DNA of 49,241 bases, taken from positions 1 through 49,241 of the forward strand of contig JAJECV010000109.1 of the NCBI GenBank assembly GCA_022821875.1. The letters run 5' to 3'. This DNA comes from Rhodothermales bacterium. GTDB lineage: Bacteria; Bacteroidota; Rhodothermia; Rhodothermales; Bin80. Shown here piece after piece: positions 1 through 8,659 of this stretch. A program made the position numbers and the translations under genes. Every line of letters begins with the position of its first letter. Position 1 is the first letter of the stretch. The notes beneath the pieces were generated by a model. The model was given only the letters and a program-made list of their open reading frames with translations. It was not told where the DNA came from and made no database searches.

Positions 1-832
1 CGTTGGGACTGGATGAGCGAAAAGCTTTGTCCTTTTTTGCCCTCCACGGTGGTATAGGGTCGTGCACGAATGAACATGATGTAGCGCAGGGATCTGTGAA
101 ATGAAGGATGGTACGGATGTGGGGTGATCCAGTTCCAACACTTGTAGCACTACATAGGATTTTTAAGAAAAAATATACGATTGCGTACCTCCAGGCGAGA
201 TCAGAGGGTGAAAATTCCCGAAATATTCGTAAATTAACAGATCAGATGACGAAGATGGGCAGAGAAACCCTGTATGCAGGAATCCTGACGGATCCTGTGA
301 CGCACGGATCCGAGGGGCTTTTTCATGTTTTTTTGATTTTTTCTTGCTCTGGAACAGGATATGCCCGGCTGCTTTATCGGGGAGGTATTCCGGATCCATG
401 CTGGTCTGGTTCGAGCACCGATTCAGGGGAAGGGACTTTGGCGAGGTTTTCTTCCCGATCTCAACCCGCCGAATCCCGCCCAAAAATATAACCTCTGCAG
501 CCGGGCCATGCACCGCAGAGTCTCCGGCTGGAACACAGGGGGCGCTCTCCCGCCAGAAAGTGCCTGCTGCGTGTTCGTGCGCGGCCGAATGGCGGATACG
601 GGAAGCCTGCCGGCAGCAGTCGGATCAGATCTGAATCCGAAGGCCGCATGCCTGGAAGCGGTGCATAGAATCTTTGGAAGCTCTGAAAATGCGGGAGAAA
701 GATGATATGGATCCATGTGCGACCCTGGAGATTGAGGCCCCCAGACGGTGAATGTCATTATAATTGCCGGTGATGATGTATCTTAGTCCGTTCGGATTTT
801 TTGCGGACACTCAATCACGAACATGCGGATCC
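1..832. other. left-edge region without a convincing gene
   Basis: Several overlapping open frames of 60-130 codons occur on both strands, but none has a recognisable domain, a good ribosome binding site or protein-like composition, so none is called. A 7-bp inverted repeat (CGGATCC at 289-295 with GGATCCG at 306-312) is followed by T-rich sequence to about 345. It could be the terminator of a rightward gene ending to the left of this window, although no coding tail is clear. The stretch just before 833 should hold the promoter of the symporter genes, but I see no clear promoter motif. Confidence 0.4.
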
Positions 833-1081
833 ATGAATTCTGAACAGTATTGGAAAATCAACCTGCGCTATCTGGCGATCCTTCTCGGGATCTGGTTTCT
901 GGTTTCATTCGGTGCCAGTGTTCTGTTCGTGGATCTATTGGATCAGGTGCGTGTCTTTGGCTTTAAGCTGGGATTCTGGTTCGCACAGCAGGGGGCAATC
1001 TATGTGTTTGTGGGGATCATTTTTGTGTATGTCCGCCTCATGAACCGGCTTGATCGGAAATCATCCGCGGAGGCTTCATGA
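833..1081 (+). CDS. DUF4212 sodium/substrate symporter small subunit
   Basis: An 82-aa inner-membrane protein with two transmembrane helices, roughly residues 12-32 and 45-65. The motif FWFAQQGAIYVFV near residue 47 and the following RLMNRLDRK tail are characteristic of the DUF4212 family, the small partner of VC_2705-type sodium/solute symporters. I chose the ATG at 833 because known family members begin with a short polar stretch before a W and the first helix. An in-frame ATG at 764 would add 23 unrelated residues. The stop overlaps the start of the next gene by four bases (ATGA), the usual arrangement for this pair. The substrate is not evident; related pairs transport small carboxylates such as acetate. 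Confidence 0.9.
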   Translation: MNSEQYWKINLRYLAILLGIWFLVSFGASVLFVDLLDQVRVFGFKLGFWFAQQGAIYVFVGIIFVYVRLMNRLDRKSSAEAS

Positions 1082-2757
1082 ACGTACAGGCATGGACCTT
1101 CATTCTGGTCGGGATCTCGTTCGCACTCTACATTGGCGTGGCAATCTGGTCCCGTGCCGGTTCCACCAAGGAGTTCTATGTTGCAGGCGGGCGAGTCAAT
1201 CCTGTGTTGAACGGGATGGCGACGGCGGCGGACTGGATGAGTGCGGCCTCGTTCATTTCCATGGCGGGGCTGATCGCCTTTATGGGGCGGGACGGGAGCG
1301 TTTATCTTCTTGGATGGACGGGAGGGTATGTATTGTTGGCGCTGCTTCTGGCCCCGTACCTGCGCAAGTTCGGAAAATTCACGGTTCCAGACTTCGTGGG
1401 GGACCGTTACTATTCACAGACCGCCCGCTTTGTGGCCGTGCTCTGCGCCATTTTTGTGTCGTTCACCTATGTGGCCGGGCAGATGCGGGGAGTGGGGATT
1501 GTATTCTCCCGGTTCCTGGAGATTGAGATTATCTGGGGGGTTCTGATCGGGATGGGGATCGTATTCTTCTATGCGGTCCTCGGCGGGATGCGCGGAATTA
1601 CCTATACGCAGGTTGCGCAGTACTGCGTGCTCATTTTTGCATACTTGGTTCCGGCGATTTTTATTTCACTGCTGATGACCGGGAATGTGATTCCACAGGT
1701 GGGCTTCGGGAGCACGCTGGTCGATGGTTCGGGGGCGTACCTTCTGGATAAGCTGGATGGCTTGAGTACGGATCTCGGTTTTGCGGCGTACACAGGCGGG
1801 CAGAAGAGCATGATGGATGTCTTTGCCATTACCGCCGCGCTGATGGTGGGGACGGCGGGACTTCCGCATGTGATTGTGCGCTTTTACACGGTCCCGCGGA
1901 TGCGGGATGCGCGTACCAGTGCGGGCTGGGCACTGGTATTTATCGCACTCCTGTATACGAGTGCCCCTGCGGTGGCGGCCTTTGCCCGGACGAATTTGCT
2001 GACGACGATTGTGGACCGTCCTTATACCGAGGTGCCGGGGTGGTTCAAAAACTGGGAGCAGACGGGGCTGATTAAGTTTGAAGACAGGAATGGAGACGGC
2101 CGGATTCAGTACGTGGGGCCTGCATCAGAGCAGGAGAACGAACTCACGATTGACCGGGACATAATGGTATTGGCCAATCCGGAGATTGCCAATCTGCCGG
2201 GCTGGGTCATCGGTCTGGTTGCGGCCGGCGGACTTGCGGCCGCACTCTCCACCGCTGCCGGCCTTCTTCTGGTCATCTCAACGGCGGTTGCCCGGGATCT
2301 TCTGAAGAAGGGGTTCATGCCGGACATTTCGGAGAAGCGGGAGCTTCTGACGGCGCGGATCACGGCAGGGGTTGCCGTTCTGATTGCCGGCTACTTCGGC
2401 ATTGATCCGCCGGGCTTTGTTGCACAGGTGGTTGCGTTTGCATTCGGTCTGGCGGCGGCCTCCTTCTTCCCGGCGATTATTCTGGGAATATTTACGCGGC
2501 GGATGAATAAGTACGGGGCGATCAGCGGAATGATCACCGGCATCGTCTTTACCGCGTGTTACATTGTCTTCTTCAAGTTTGTGCGCCCGGAACTCAACAG
2601 TGCAGACTACTGGCTGTTCGGCATTTCTCCAGAAGGAATCGGTACAATCGGTATGGTATTGAATTTCATGGTGGCCGTAACCGTTTCCAGGTTTACACCG
2701 CCGCCACCGGCATCGATCCGCACACTGGTGGATCGGATCCGGACCCCTGGAGATTAG
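1078..2757 (+). CDS. sodium/solute symporter, VC_2705 subfamily
   Basis: A 559-aa polytopic inner-membrane transporter of the SSS family, expected to import a small solute with sodium. After the first helix it has the family pattern STKEFYVAGGRVNPVLNG and then DWMSAASFISMAG, and near residue 385 the signature AAGGLAAALSTAAGLLLVIS. A hydrophilic loop at about residues 315-370 is typical of this subfamily, in which ActP-like acetate/pyruvate permeases also lie. It is translationally coupled to the DUF4212 gene through a 4-base overlap, supporting a two-subunit transporter. Length and helix pattern look complete. The carboxylate substrate is inferred from the family and cannot be proved from sequence. 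Confidence 0.9.
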   Translation: MNVQAWTFILVGISFALYIGVAIWSRAGSTKEFYVAGGRVNPVLNGMATAADWMSAASFISMAGLIAFMGRDGSVYLLGWTGGYVLLALLLAPYLRKFGKFTVPDFVGDRYYSQTARFVAVLCAIFVSFTYVAGQMRGVGIVFSRFLEIEIIWGVLIGMGIVFFYAVLGGMRGITYTQVAQYCVLIFAYLVPAIFISLLMTGNVIPQVGFGSTLVDGSGAYLLDKLDGLSTDLGFAAYTGGQKSMMDVFAITAALMVGTAGLPHVIVRFYTVPRMRDARTSAGWALVFIALLYTSAPAVAAFARTNLLTTIVDRPYTEVPGWFKNWEQTGLIKFEDRNGDGRIQYVGPASEQENELTIDRDIMVLANPEIANLPGWVIGLVAAGGLAAALSTAAGLLLVISTAVARDLLKKGFMPDISEKRELLTARITAGVAVLIAGYFGIDPPGFVAQVVAFAFGLAAASFFPAIILGIFTRRMNKYGAISGMITGIVFTACYIVFFKFVRPELNSADYWLFGISPEGIGTIGMVLNFMVAVTVSRFTPPPPASIRTLVDRIRTPGD

Positions 2758-2818
2758 CCCCGATTTGCGATATAACGCTGCAGGCATTAGATTAATAGGA
2801 GGCCGGCATTTTACAGCC

Positions 2819-3298
2819 ATGACCACAAGATACTTTATCGTCGCCGCGTTTTTTCTTTTTGGGTGTGTAGAGACAGACCCGGAGGCCACTTCTGAATCCC
2901 CTGTGACCGAAGAGGTGCAGCAGGCCGCCGGGCCGGATTTGTGCCCGAATGTTGCGGGTTCGTGGGAACTCATTGAGATTCGGGAGACTTCGGAGGCATT
3001 GAGCGGGGAGTTTGAGAGTGATCCCGAATATGGGGAGGCCCCCACCCTGAAGATCCTGAACGAAACGCACTGGATGTTTGTCCGGCAGACGGCCGAGTCG
3101 TTTGTCCATGCACAGGGCGGCCGCTATACGCTGGATTCCCTTGGCCGTTATACGGAACATGTTGAATACAGCGCCATCCCCCAGAATGTCGGACAGTCCT
3201 TCTCCTTTGACTGCAGGATAGAAGGAGACTCCCTCTGGCATCATCAGGGTGGCCAGGGAGATACACGGTACGATGAGGTCTGGCGCCGCGTCCAGTGA
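2819..3298 (+). CDS. small lipoprotein, lipocalin-like domain possible
   Basis: A 159-aa predicted lipoprotein. The leader MTTRYFIVAAFFLFGC ends in a lipobox (LFGC, Cys16), followed by an acidic linker to about residue 40. The mature part starts with a GSWELIEI motif and continues in short beta-strand-like segments, recalling small lipocalin-like or DUF4488-type domains; this assignment is tentative. The ATG at 2819 is preferred over an in-frame start at 2765 because it gives a clean signal peptide. An AGGAGG at 2797-2802 lies 16 bases upstream, rather far for a ribosome binding site. It sits between two symporter genes and may be cotranscribed with them; its role is unknown. Confidence 0.75.
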   Translation: MTTRYFIVAAFFLFGCVETDPEATSESPVTEEVQQAAGPDLCPNVAGSWELIEIRETSEALSGEFESDPEYGEAPTLKILNETHWMFVRQTAESFVHAQGGRYTLDSLGRYTEHVEYSAIPQNVGQSFSFDCRIEGDSLWHHQGGQGDTRYDEVWRRVQ

Positions 3299-3333
3299 CA
3301 GGATCAATATTCTTATTCTCTGCAGTTGACTGA

Positions 3334-4935
3334 ATGCAGTTTGTCGTCGTTGATTATTTGGTGTTCGGGGCCTACTGTCTCCTCATCGTTTCGTTAGGTC
3401 TCTGGGTTTCCCGGAACAGGAAAGGGCAGGTCCGGGATGCAGAAGACTATTTTCTGGCCGGCAAGTCGCTCCCGTGGTGGGCCATCGGTGCTTCCCTCAT
3501 TGCGTCCAATATTTCGGCAGAACAGTTTATCGGGATGTCGGGATCCGGCTTCCGGCTGGGGCTGGCGATTGCGACCTACGAGTGGATGGCGGCGATCACC
3601 CTGCTTCTGGTTGCATGGCTGTTTATTCCGATCTATCTGAAGAAAGGCATCTACACGATGCCGCAATTCCTCGAGTCCCGCTACGATGCCCGTGTACGGA
3701 CGCTCCTGGCGGTTTTCTGGCTTCTGGTGTATGTGTTTGTGAATCTCACCTCGGTGGTGTACCTCGGTGCCCTTGCTCTGGAGGGGATCATGGGGGTTGC
3801 GCTGTGGCAGGGCGTGCTTGCGCTTGCGATTTTTGCCACCGTGTACAGTGTCTACGGAGGCCTCAAAGCGGTCGCCTGGACGGATGTCGTTCAGGTGTGT
3901 TTTCTGATTGGCGGGGGCCTGCTGACCACCATCCTTGCCCTGAATGCCTACAGCGGCGGGGAAGGCATATTTGCAGGGATGTCAAAACTGCTTAACGAAG
4001 TACCGGACCGCTTTAATATGATCCTTCAGCAGGGGGAACTGCTCTATATGGATGACGACGGGATCCAGCAGGATGCCTGGGAATTACTTCCCGGGATCGG
4101 GGTGCTCGTTGGCGGAATGTGGGTGGCAAACCTGTTCTACTGGGGATGCAACCAGTACATCATTCAGCGAACGCTGGCGGCACCGACACTGCGGGAGGCA
4201 CAGCGGGGCGTGGCGTTTGCCGGATTTTTGAAACTGCTCCTGCCCCTGATCGTGGTCATTCCCGGAATCATTGCATATGCACTCGCCGCCCCGATTGAAA
4301 CCGCCGACAAAGCCTACCCGTGGCTCCTGAATGCGTATGTGGGGCCGGGATTAAAGGGGTTGACGTTTGCCGCACTGATTGCGGCGATTGTGTCCTCGCT
4401 GGCTTCCATGATGAACAGCACAAGCACCATCTTTACGATGGATCTGTACCGCAATTATATCCGGCCCGGTGCGAGTCAGCAGGATCTGGTTCGGACGGGG
4501 CGCATCGTTGCGCTGGTGAGCATGACGATTGCGGCGGTTCTGGCACCGCAACTCGCATCCCTGGATCAGGTTTTTCAGTACATCCAGGAATATACCGGGT
4601 TTGTGAGTCCGGGGGTTCTGGCGATTTTTGTTCTGGGGCTGTTCTGGAAAAAAACAACCCCGAATGCGGCGCTGATATCTGCGGTGCTCAGTATTCCTCT
4701 GTCCGCCTCTATGAAATGGCTGCTGCCCGGCATGCCGTTCATTGACCGGATGGGATGGGTGTTTGTGATTTCGGCGGCACTGATTGTCGGGGTCTCTCTC
4801 TTTGAAGGTAAAGGGAAGGACAGCAGCAAGGCCATTCGTCTGGGACGCAACGTTATTCAGACCGATCCGGTCTTCGCCATCCTGTCGTTTGCAATTCTGG
4901 CGATTACAGCGGCCCTGTATGTGATTTTCTGGTAA
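3334..4935 (+). CDS. SGLT-like sodium/solute symporter
   Basis: A 533-aa inner-membrane transporter of the SSS family with about 13-14 hydrophobic helices. It shows DAEDYFLAGKSLPWWAIG near residue 35, SNISAEQFIGMSG near residue 58, GGLKAVAWTDVVQ near residue 175, and NSTSTIFTMDLYRNYI near residue 360. These match the sugar-transporting SGLT/vSGLT branch rather than the carboxylate branch represented by the upstream symporter. It starts 35 bases after the small lipoprotein gene on the same strand. A sodium-coupled sugar or polyol uptake role is inferred from the family; the exact substrate is not visible. The protein appears complete. Confidence 0.88.
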   Translation: MQFVVVDYLVFGAYCLLIVSLGLWVSRNRKGQVRDAEDYFLAGKSLPWWAIGASLIASNISAEQFIGMSGSGFRLGLAIATYEWMAAITLLLVAWLFIPIYLKKGIYTMPQFLESRYDARVRTLLAVFWLLVYVFVNLTSVVYLGALALEGIMGVALWQGVLALAIFATVYSVYGGLKAVAWTDVVQVCFLIGGGLLTTILALNAYSGGEGIFAGMSKLLNEVPDRFNMILQQGELLYMDDDGIQQDAWELLPGIGVLVGGMWVANLFYWGCNQYIIQRTLAAPTLREAQRGVAFAGFLKLLLPLIVVIPGIIAYALAAPIETADKAYPWLLNAYVGPGLKGLTFAALIAAIVSSLASMMNSTSTIFTMDLYRNYIRPGASQQDLVRTGRIVALVSMTIAAVLAPQLASLDQVFQYIQEYTGFVSPGVLAIFVLGLFWKKTTPNAALISAVLSIPLSASMKWLLPGMPFIDRMGWVFVISAALIVGVSLFEGKGKDSSKAIRLGRNVIQTDPVFAILSFAILAITAALYVIFW

Positions 4936-5205
4936 TCCGGTGATGGTTGTCTCTCTCGTTGAGGAGCGGTTTTTGGGTCACCAAAATCGAAATTATGAAG
5001 ATTTTATGGATTTTTAAGATTTTTTCACTAAATTGACAGGAGGGGCAGTTCGCTCAGCCGGGAAATTCTGCTGAGTTGTGCCGCTCAAGTTCTATGAAAA
5101 CCTTTTCAGAATACAGGAACGTACGTCTCGGATCGTCTCCCTTCTTGCGGGAGCAGACGGGACGAAATTATAAGCAAGTACCAGTAAGTAAATGGAGGAT
5201 TTACT
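4936..5205 (+). promoter_or_regulatory. leader region before the TonB receptor operon
   Basis: 270 bases with no gene. A small hairpin (TTTTGG at 4971-4976 with CCAAAA at 4981-4986) lies just after the symporter stop and could end that transcript. A second one (CTCCC at 5137-5141 with GGGAG at 5149-5153) lies in the probable 5' leader of the receptor gene. A-T rich sequence around 4990-5030 is a plausible promoter area, but no clean promoter match is seen. The ribosome binding site GGAGG at 5194-5198, seven bases before ATG 5206, is strong and fixes the receptor start. Confidence 0.4.
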
Positions 5206-8200
5206 ATGAGACTTAAACAGTTATTCGGCTTAACAGCACTTTTACTATGCACCGTGCCTGTGGCATTTGCGCAGCAGGGCAAAATTGACGGGGTGGTCAC
5301 CGATGCCGCAACGGGGGAGACCATCCCCGGTGCAGGCGTGATCATTGAGGGCTTAGGCCAGGGGGCGGCCACCCAGGTGGACGGCTACTTCTTCATCAAT
5401 AATGTTCGGCCGGGCACCTACACACTGGTGGTGTCTTTTCTCGGGTATGCGACGCAGCGCGTTGAGGGGGTCCGGGTTTCCACCGGACTGACCACAACCA
5501 GAGATGTCCAGCTGAGCGAGGAAGCCGTTGGGCTGGATGAGATTGTGGTCATGAGCGAGCGCCCGATTGTCCAGTTGGATGTGTCCGCAAATGTGGCCAG
5601 TCTCAACTCGGAGGCGTTTGAGGATCTTCCCGTTGCCGGCGTGAGCGAAGTGCTGGATCTGCAGGCGGGGATTGAGCCGGGGCTTCGTGTACGGGGCGGC
5701 GGATTGAACGAGATTGCCTTTGTGGTGGATGGCATGAATTTGCGGACCGGTCGTTCTCATCAGCCGTTTACGAATATCAGTTACACCTCGCTGGAGGAGG
5801 TGCAGGTGCAGACGGGCGGATTCAATGCTGAATACGGGAATGTTCGCAGCGGCATTGTGAATGTCACGACCAAAGAGCCTTCCCGGACCCGCTACACCGT
5901 GGATGCGCTGTACCGTTATCAGCCGGCACAGCCCAAGTCATTAGAGGGACTTGGAGGGATGTCTCTGGATAACTGCACTTATCCGACGACCAATGGCGAC
6001 TGTGACAGCTGGTTTATCCGCCCGTTCCTGGATCCGGCGGTGGCATGGGAAGGGACCGCTAACGGTGCATGGGATCAATACACCCAGGACCAATACAATG
6101 CCTTTGAGGGCTGGAATGCACTTGCGGAGCGTCTGGTAAATGACGAGAAGTTTGATGTTACGGCGCAGGATATGCAGAACTATTTCAAGCACACGCACCG
6201 CAAAGACAATGAGATTACCAAGCCGGACTATGAGGTGGATGTCACGGTTGCAGGGCCTCTGGTTCCCGGTTTTGGTCAGAAACTGGGTGATCTGCGTTTT
6301 TCCGCCTCCTATCGCGGAACGCAGACGGCCTATATCTATCCGCAGACCCGGGATGCATTTACAAACGAGACCTTCCAGGGCAAGATTGTTTCAAATGTCG
6401 CCACCGGGATGAAACTGAGCGTGCAGGGGATGAAAGGGATTGAGCGCGGAATTAATCAGGTTCAGGGGAGTGCAGATCTTCGGATGTACAACGGGGATAT
6501 GCCGGCGTACCCATGGTGGGGGGCAGGAACAGAGATTGTGGATGGCATCAATCGCAGAGGGCGTGTCATTTTCTCGGACGGTGCGTTCCCGCTGGCGAAC
6601 ATCGACCACACGATGATCGGGGCGACCTTCACGCATACCTTGAGTGCAAGCACCTTTTATGAGGTCAATCTGCAGAATATTGCCTCCAAGTATCGCAGCC
6701 ATTTTCCGAATCTTCGGGATGGTTCGTACATAGAGAATAATCAGTTCTTCCCGGTTCCCTATACCAATAATGTCGGCCGTTTAACGCCGGAGGGGGAACA
6801 GAACAGGGATCAGGTAACCTGCTTTGGCGGAGGCAGCGACCTCAATGGAGACGGAGTTCTCACGCCCTATTGTGTGGGGGAGGAGCCGTTCGGGTTTCTG
6901 GGGCAGGGCGGTAACCTTTTGGGCGGATCAGAAACCACCGGCGGTCACTGGGTCAAAACCCGGGATACGTCCGATGTAAGCGTCTTTACCGGACGGTTTG
7001 ATCTGACCAGTCAGGTGACCCGCGTGCTCCAGCTTAAGACGGGCGCAGAGCTCATTATCAGTGACTATGACCTCAATTACAAGAGAGTCAATCTGGCGCT
7101 GATCGGGCCGGAGCCGGAAGAGGATTTCCCGTTCTCCCGTCAACCGATCCAGGGAGCCGCCTATGCGCAGGGGAAACTGGAATTTCAGGGAATGATCGCC
7201 AATCTAGGGGTCCGGGTTGACTTCTTTGATGCAAATACATCCTGGTGGGTTGCAGAGAATCCTTATGATCAGGCATTCCGGCAGCGCGCAGACGATCTGG
7301 ATGAAATTCTGCCGAAGGAGGATCCGGATGCGCAGATCTTCATCAGTCCCCGGCTGGGAATCTCGTTCCCGATTACCGCGGAGAGTAAACTCTACTTTAA
7401 CTACGGTCATTTCCGCCAGATGCTGGATCCATTTGATGTATTCGGGGTTCAGCAGTCACGTAACGGGGGAATTGATGTTCTGGGCAATCCAGGTCACCCG
7501 ATGCCGCAGACCGTAGCGTATGAACTTGGATTTGATCAGAACCTGTTTGATCAGTATCTCCTGAGGATCAGCGGATTTTACAGAGATATCCGTAATCAGC
7601 CCCGAGATGTTGGTTACAACGGCCTTGGCGGTGTTGTGAACTACACAATCAAGCAGCCGTGGAATTATGAGGATGTGCGCGGTGCGGAGATTACGCTCAC
7701 CAAACTGCGCGGTGACTGGATCCGCGGGTTTGTGAATTACACCTTCCTCCAGACGAAGCGCGGTAATTTCGGGTATAGTCAGTTCAATGAGAACACCTTC
7801 CAGCAGCGCAATTATCTGCGGACCTCCACCGACTATCGCTTAAACGCTCCGCTTGCGGAGCCGTTTGCCCGCGCAAACCTGCTCTTTCTGACCCCAGGCA
7901 GTTTTGTCCCGTCGGTGTTCAACGGCGCACTGCTGGGGGATTGGAGAGTGAGCCTCCTGGGGGAATGGCGTGCGGGGAGTCAGTGGACCTGGGCCGGCGG
8001 CGGGGGAACTCCGCCGGAATTACAGCAGAATGTGCGCTGGCGCAGTTATCTGAACTTTGATCTTCGTTTCACGAAACACATCAATACCCGCTATGGCGGT
8101 GCGCAGGTTTTTCTGGATGTGGCCAACTTGTTCAATCGCCGCCATCTCTACAGTGCGGCGGGGTTCCATCCTGACGGCCGTGACTTTGACCGCTATATGT

Positions 8201-8586
8201 GGTCCCTGCATCTGCCGGAGGATATCTTTGATCAGTTGAACGCGGTAGACGCTTCAAAACCGTATGCAGAAAAAGAGGGCCTCCCCTATATCTGGGTCCC
8301 GGGTGATGACCGGCCAGGTGTATTTCGCCATCCAGATGTGGCCTATCAGCCGATTGAAGCATTCCAGTCGCTGAGTACTGTTTCGGATCCCAATACCACG
8401 GCATGGTACTGGGCCGCGGATACCGGGACCTACTCCCGCTGGAATGGATCTTCGTTTGAGGAAGTACCACAGAACGAAGTGAACAAGGTACTGGAGGACA
8501 AAGCATACATTGATATGCCGAACATCCGGTTCAACACATTTCTAAATAACCGGCGGATCACATTGGGGATTCGTGTAACCTTATAG
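5206..8586 (+). CDS. TonB-dependent receptor with carboxypeptidase-regulatory-like domain
   Basis: A 1126-aa outer-membrane active transporter energised by TonB. The signal peptide ends near VAFAQQG (residue 23-25). Residues about 27-112 form a carboxypeptidase-regulatory-like beta-sandwich (GVVTDAATGETIPGAGV). A TonB-box-like stretch around GLDEIVVMSERP (near residue 115) is followed by the plug domain to about residue 225, and the rest is the 22-strand barrel with long loops. One loop near residue 255 contains a Cys pair (NCTYPTTNGDC). No SusD-type partner follows; instead there are a T9SS-sorted protein and a PorV-like protein, a trio seen repeatedly in Rhodothermota-like genomes. The ligand is unknown. 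Start supported by GGAGG at 5194-5198. Confidence 0.93.
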   Translation: MRLKQLFGLTALLLCTVPVAFAQQGKIDGVVTDAATGETIPGAGVIIEGLGQGAATQVDGYFFINNVRPGTYTLVVSFLGYATQRVEGVRVSTGLTTTRDVQLSEEAVGLDEIVVMSERPIVQLDVSANVASLNSEAFEDLPVAGVSEVLDLQAGIEPGLRVRGGGLNEIAFVVDGMNLRTGRSHQPFTNISYTSLEEVQVQTGGFNAEYGNVRSGIVNVTTKEPSRTRYTVDALYRYQPAQPKSLEGLGGMSLDNCTYPTTNGDCDSWFIRPFLDPAVAWEGTANGAWDQYTQDQYNAFEGWNALAERLVNDEKFDVTAQDMQNYFKHTHRKDNEITKPDYEVDVTVAGPLVPGFGQKLGDLRFSASYRGTQTAYIYPQTRDAFTNETFQGKIVSNVATGMKLSVQGMKGIERGINQVQGSADLRMYNGDMPAYPWWGAGTEIVDGINRRGRVIFSDGAFPLANIDHTMIGATFTHTLSASTFYEVNLQNIASKYRSHFPNLRDGSYIENNQFFPVPYTNNVGRLTPEGEQNRDQVTCFGGGSDLNGDGVLTPYCVGEEPFGFLGQGGNLLGGSETTGGHWVKTRDTSDVSVFTGRFDLTSQVTRVLQLKTGAELIISDYDLNYKRVNLALIGPEPEEDFPFSRQPIQGAAYAQGKLEFQGMIANLGVRVDFFDANTSWWVAENPYDQAFRQRADDLDEILPKEDPDAQIFISPRLGISFPITAESKLYFNYGHFRQMLDPFDVFGVQQSRNGGIDVLGNPGHPMPQTVAYELGFDQNLFDQYLLRISGFYRDIRNQPRDVGYNGLGGVVNYTIKQPWNYEDVRGAEITLTKLRGDWIRGFVNYTFLQTKRGNFGYSQFNENTFQQRNYLRTSTDYRLNAPLAEPFARANLLFLTPGSFVPSVFNGALLGDWRVSLLGEWRAGSQWTWAGGGGTPPELQQNVRWRSYLNFDLRFTKHINTRYGGAQVFLDVANLFNRRHLYSAAGFHPDGRDFDRYMWSLHLPEDIFDQLNAVDASKPYAEKEGLPYIWVPGDDRPGVFRHPDVAYQPIEAFQSLSTVSDPNTTAWYWAADTGTYSRWNGSSFEEVPQNEVNKVLEDKAYIDMPNIRFNTFLNNRRITLGIRVTL

Positions 8587-8590
8587 CATG

Positions 8591-8628
8591 CAGCAGGGCG
8601 GCCGTCTCTCCGGGATGGCCGCCTGCTG
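8591..8628 (+). terminator. intergenic hairpin after the TonB receptor gene
   Basis: CAGCAGGGCGGCC (8591-8603) pairs with GGCCGCCTGCTG (8617-8628), giving a 12-bp stem with one bulged G and a 13-base loop. No T-run follows, so it is not a classical intrinsic terminator. It could attenuate read-through or stabilise the 3' end of the receptor message. A further 6-bp hairpin (AACTTG 8641-8646 with CAAGTT 8653-8658) directly precedes the next start codon at 8660. Confidence 0.45.
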
Positions 8629-8659
8629 ACTGATGCAAAAAACTTGATAAAGCAAGTTC

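Noticed and set aside
108-758. Several overlapping open frames of 60-130 codons near the left edge on both strands
   Set aside because: They overlap each other in different frames, lack domains and ribosome binding sites, and have mixed composition. None stands out as coding.
2278-3045. A 255-codon minus-strand frame spanning the end of the symporter and the small lipoprotein gene
   Set aside because: It overlaps two supported plus-strand genes and has a charged, low-complexity composition without a domain.
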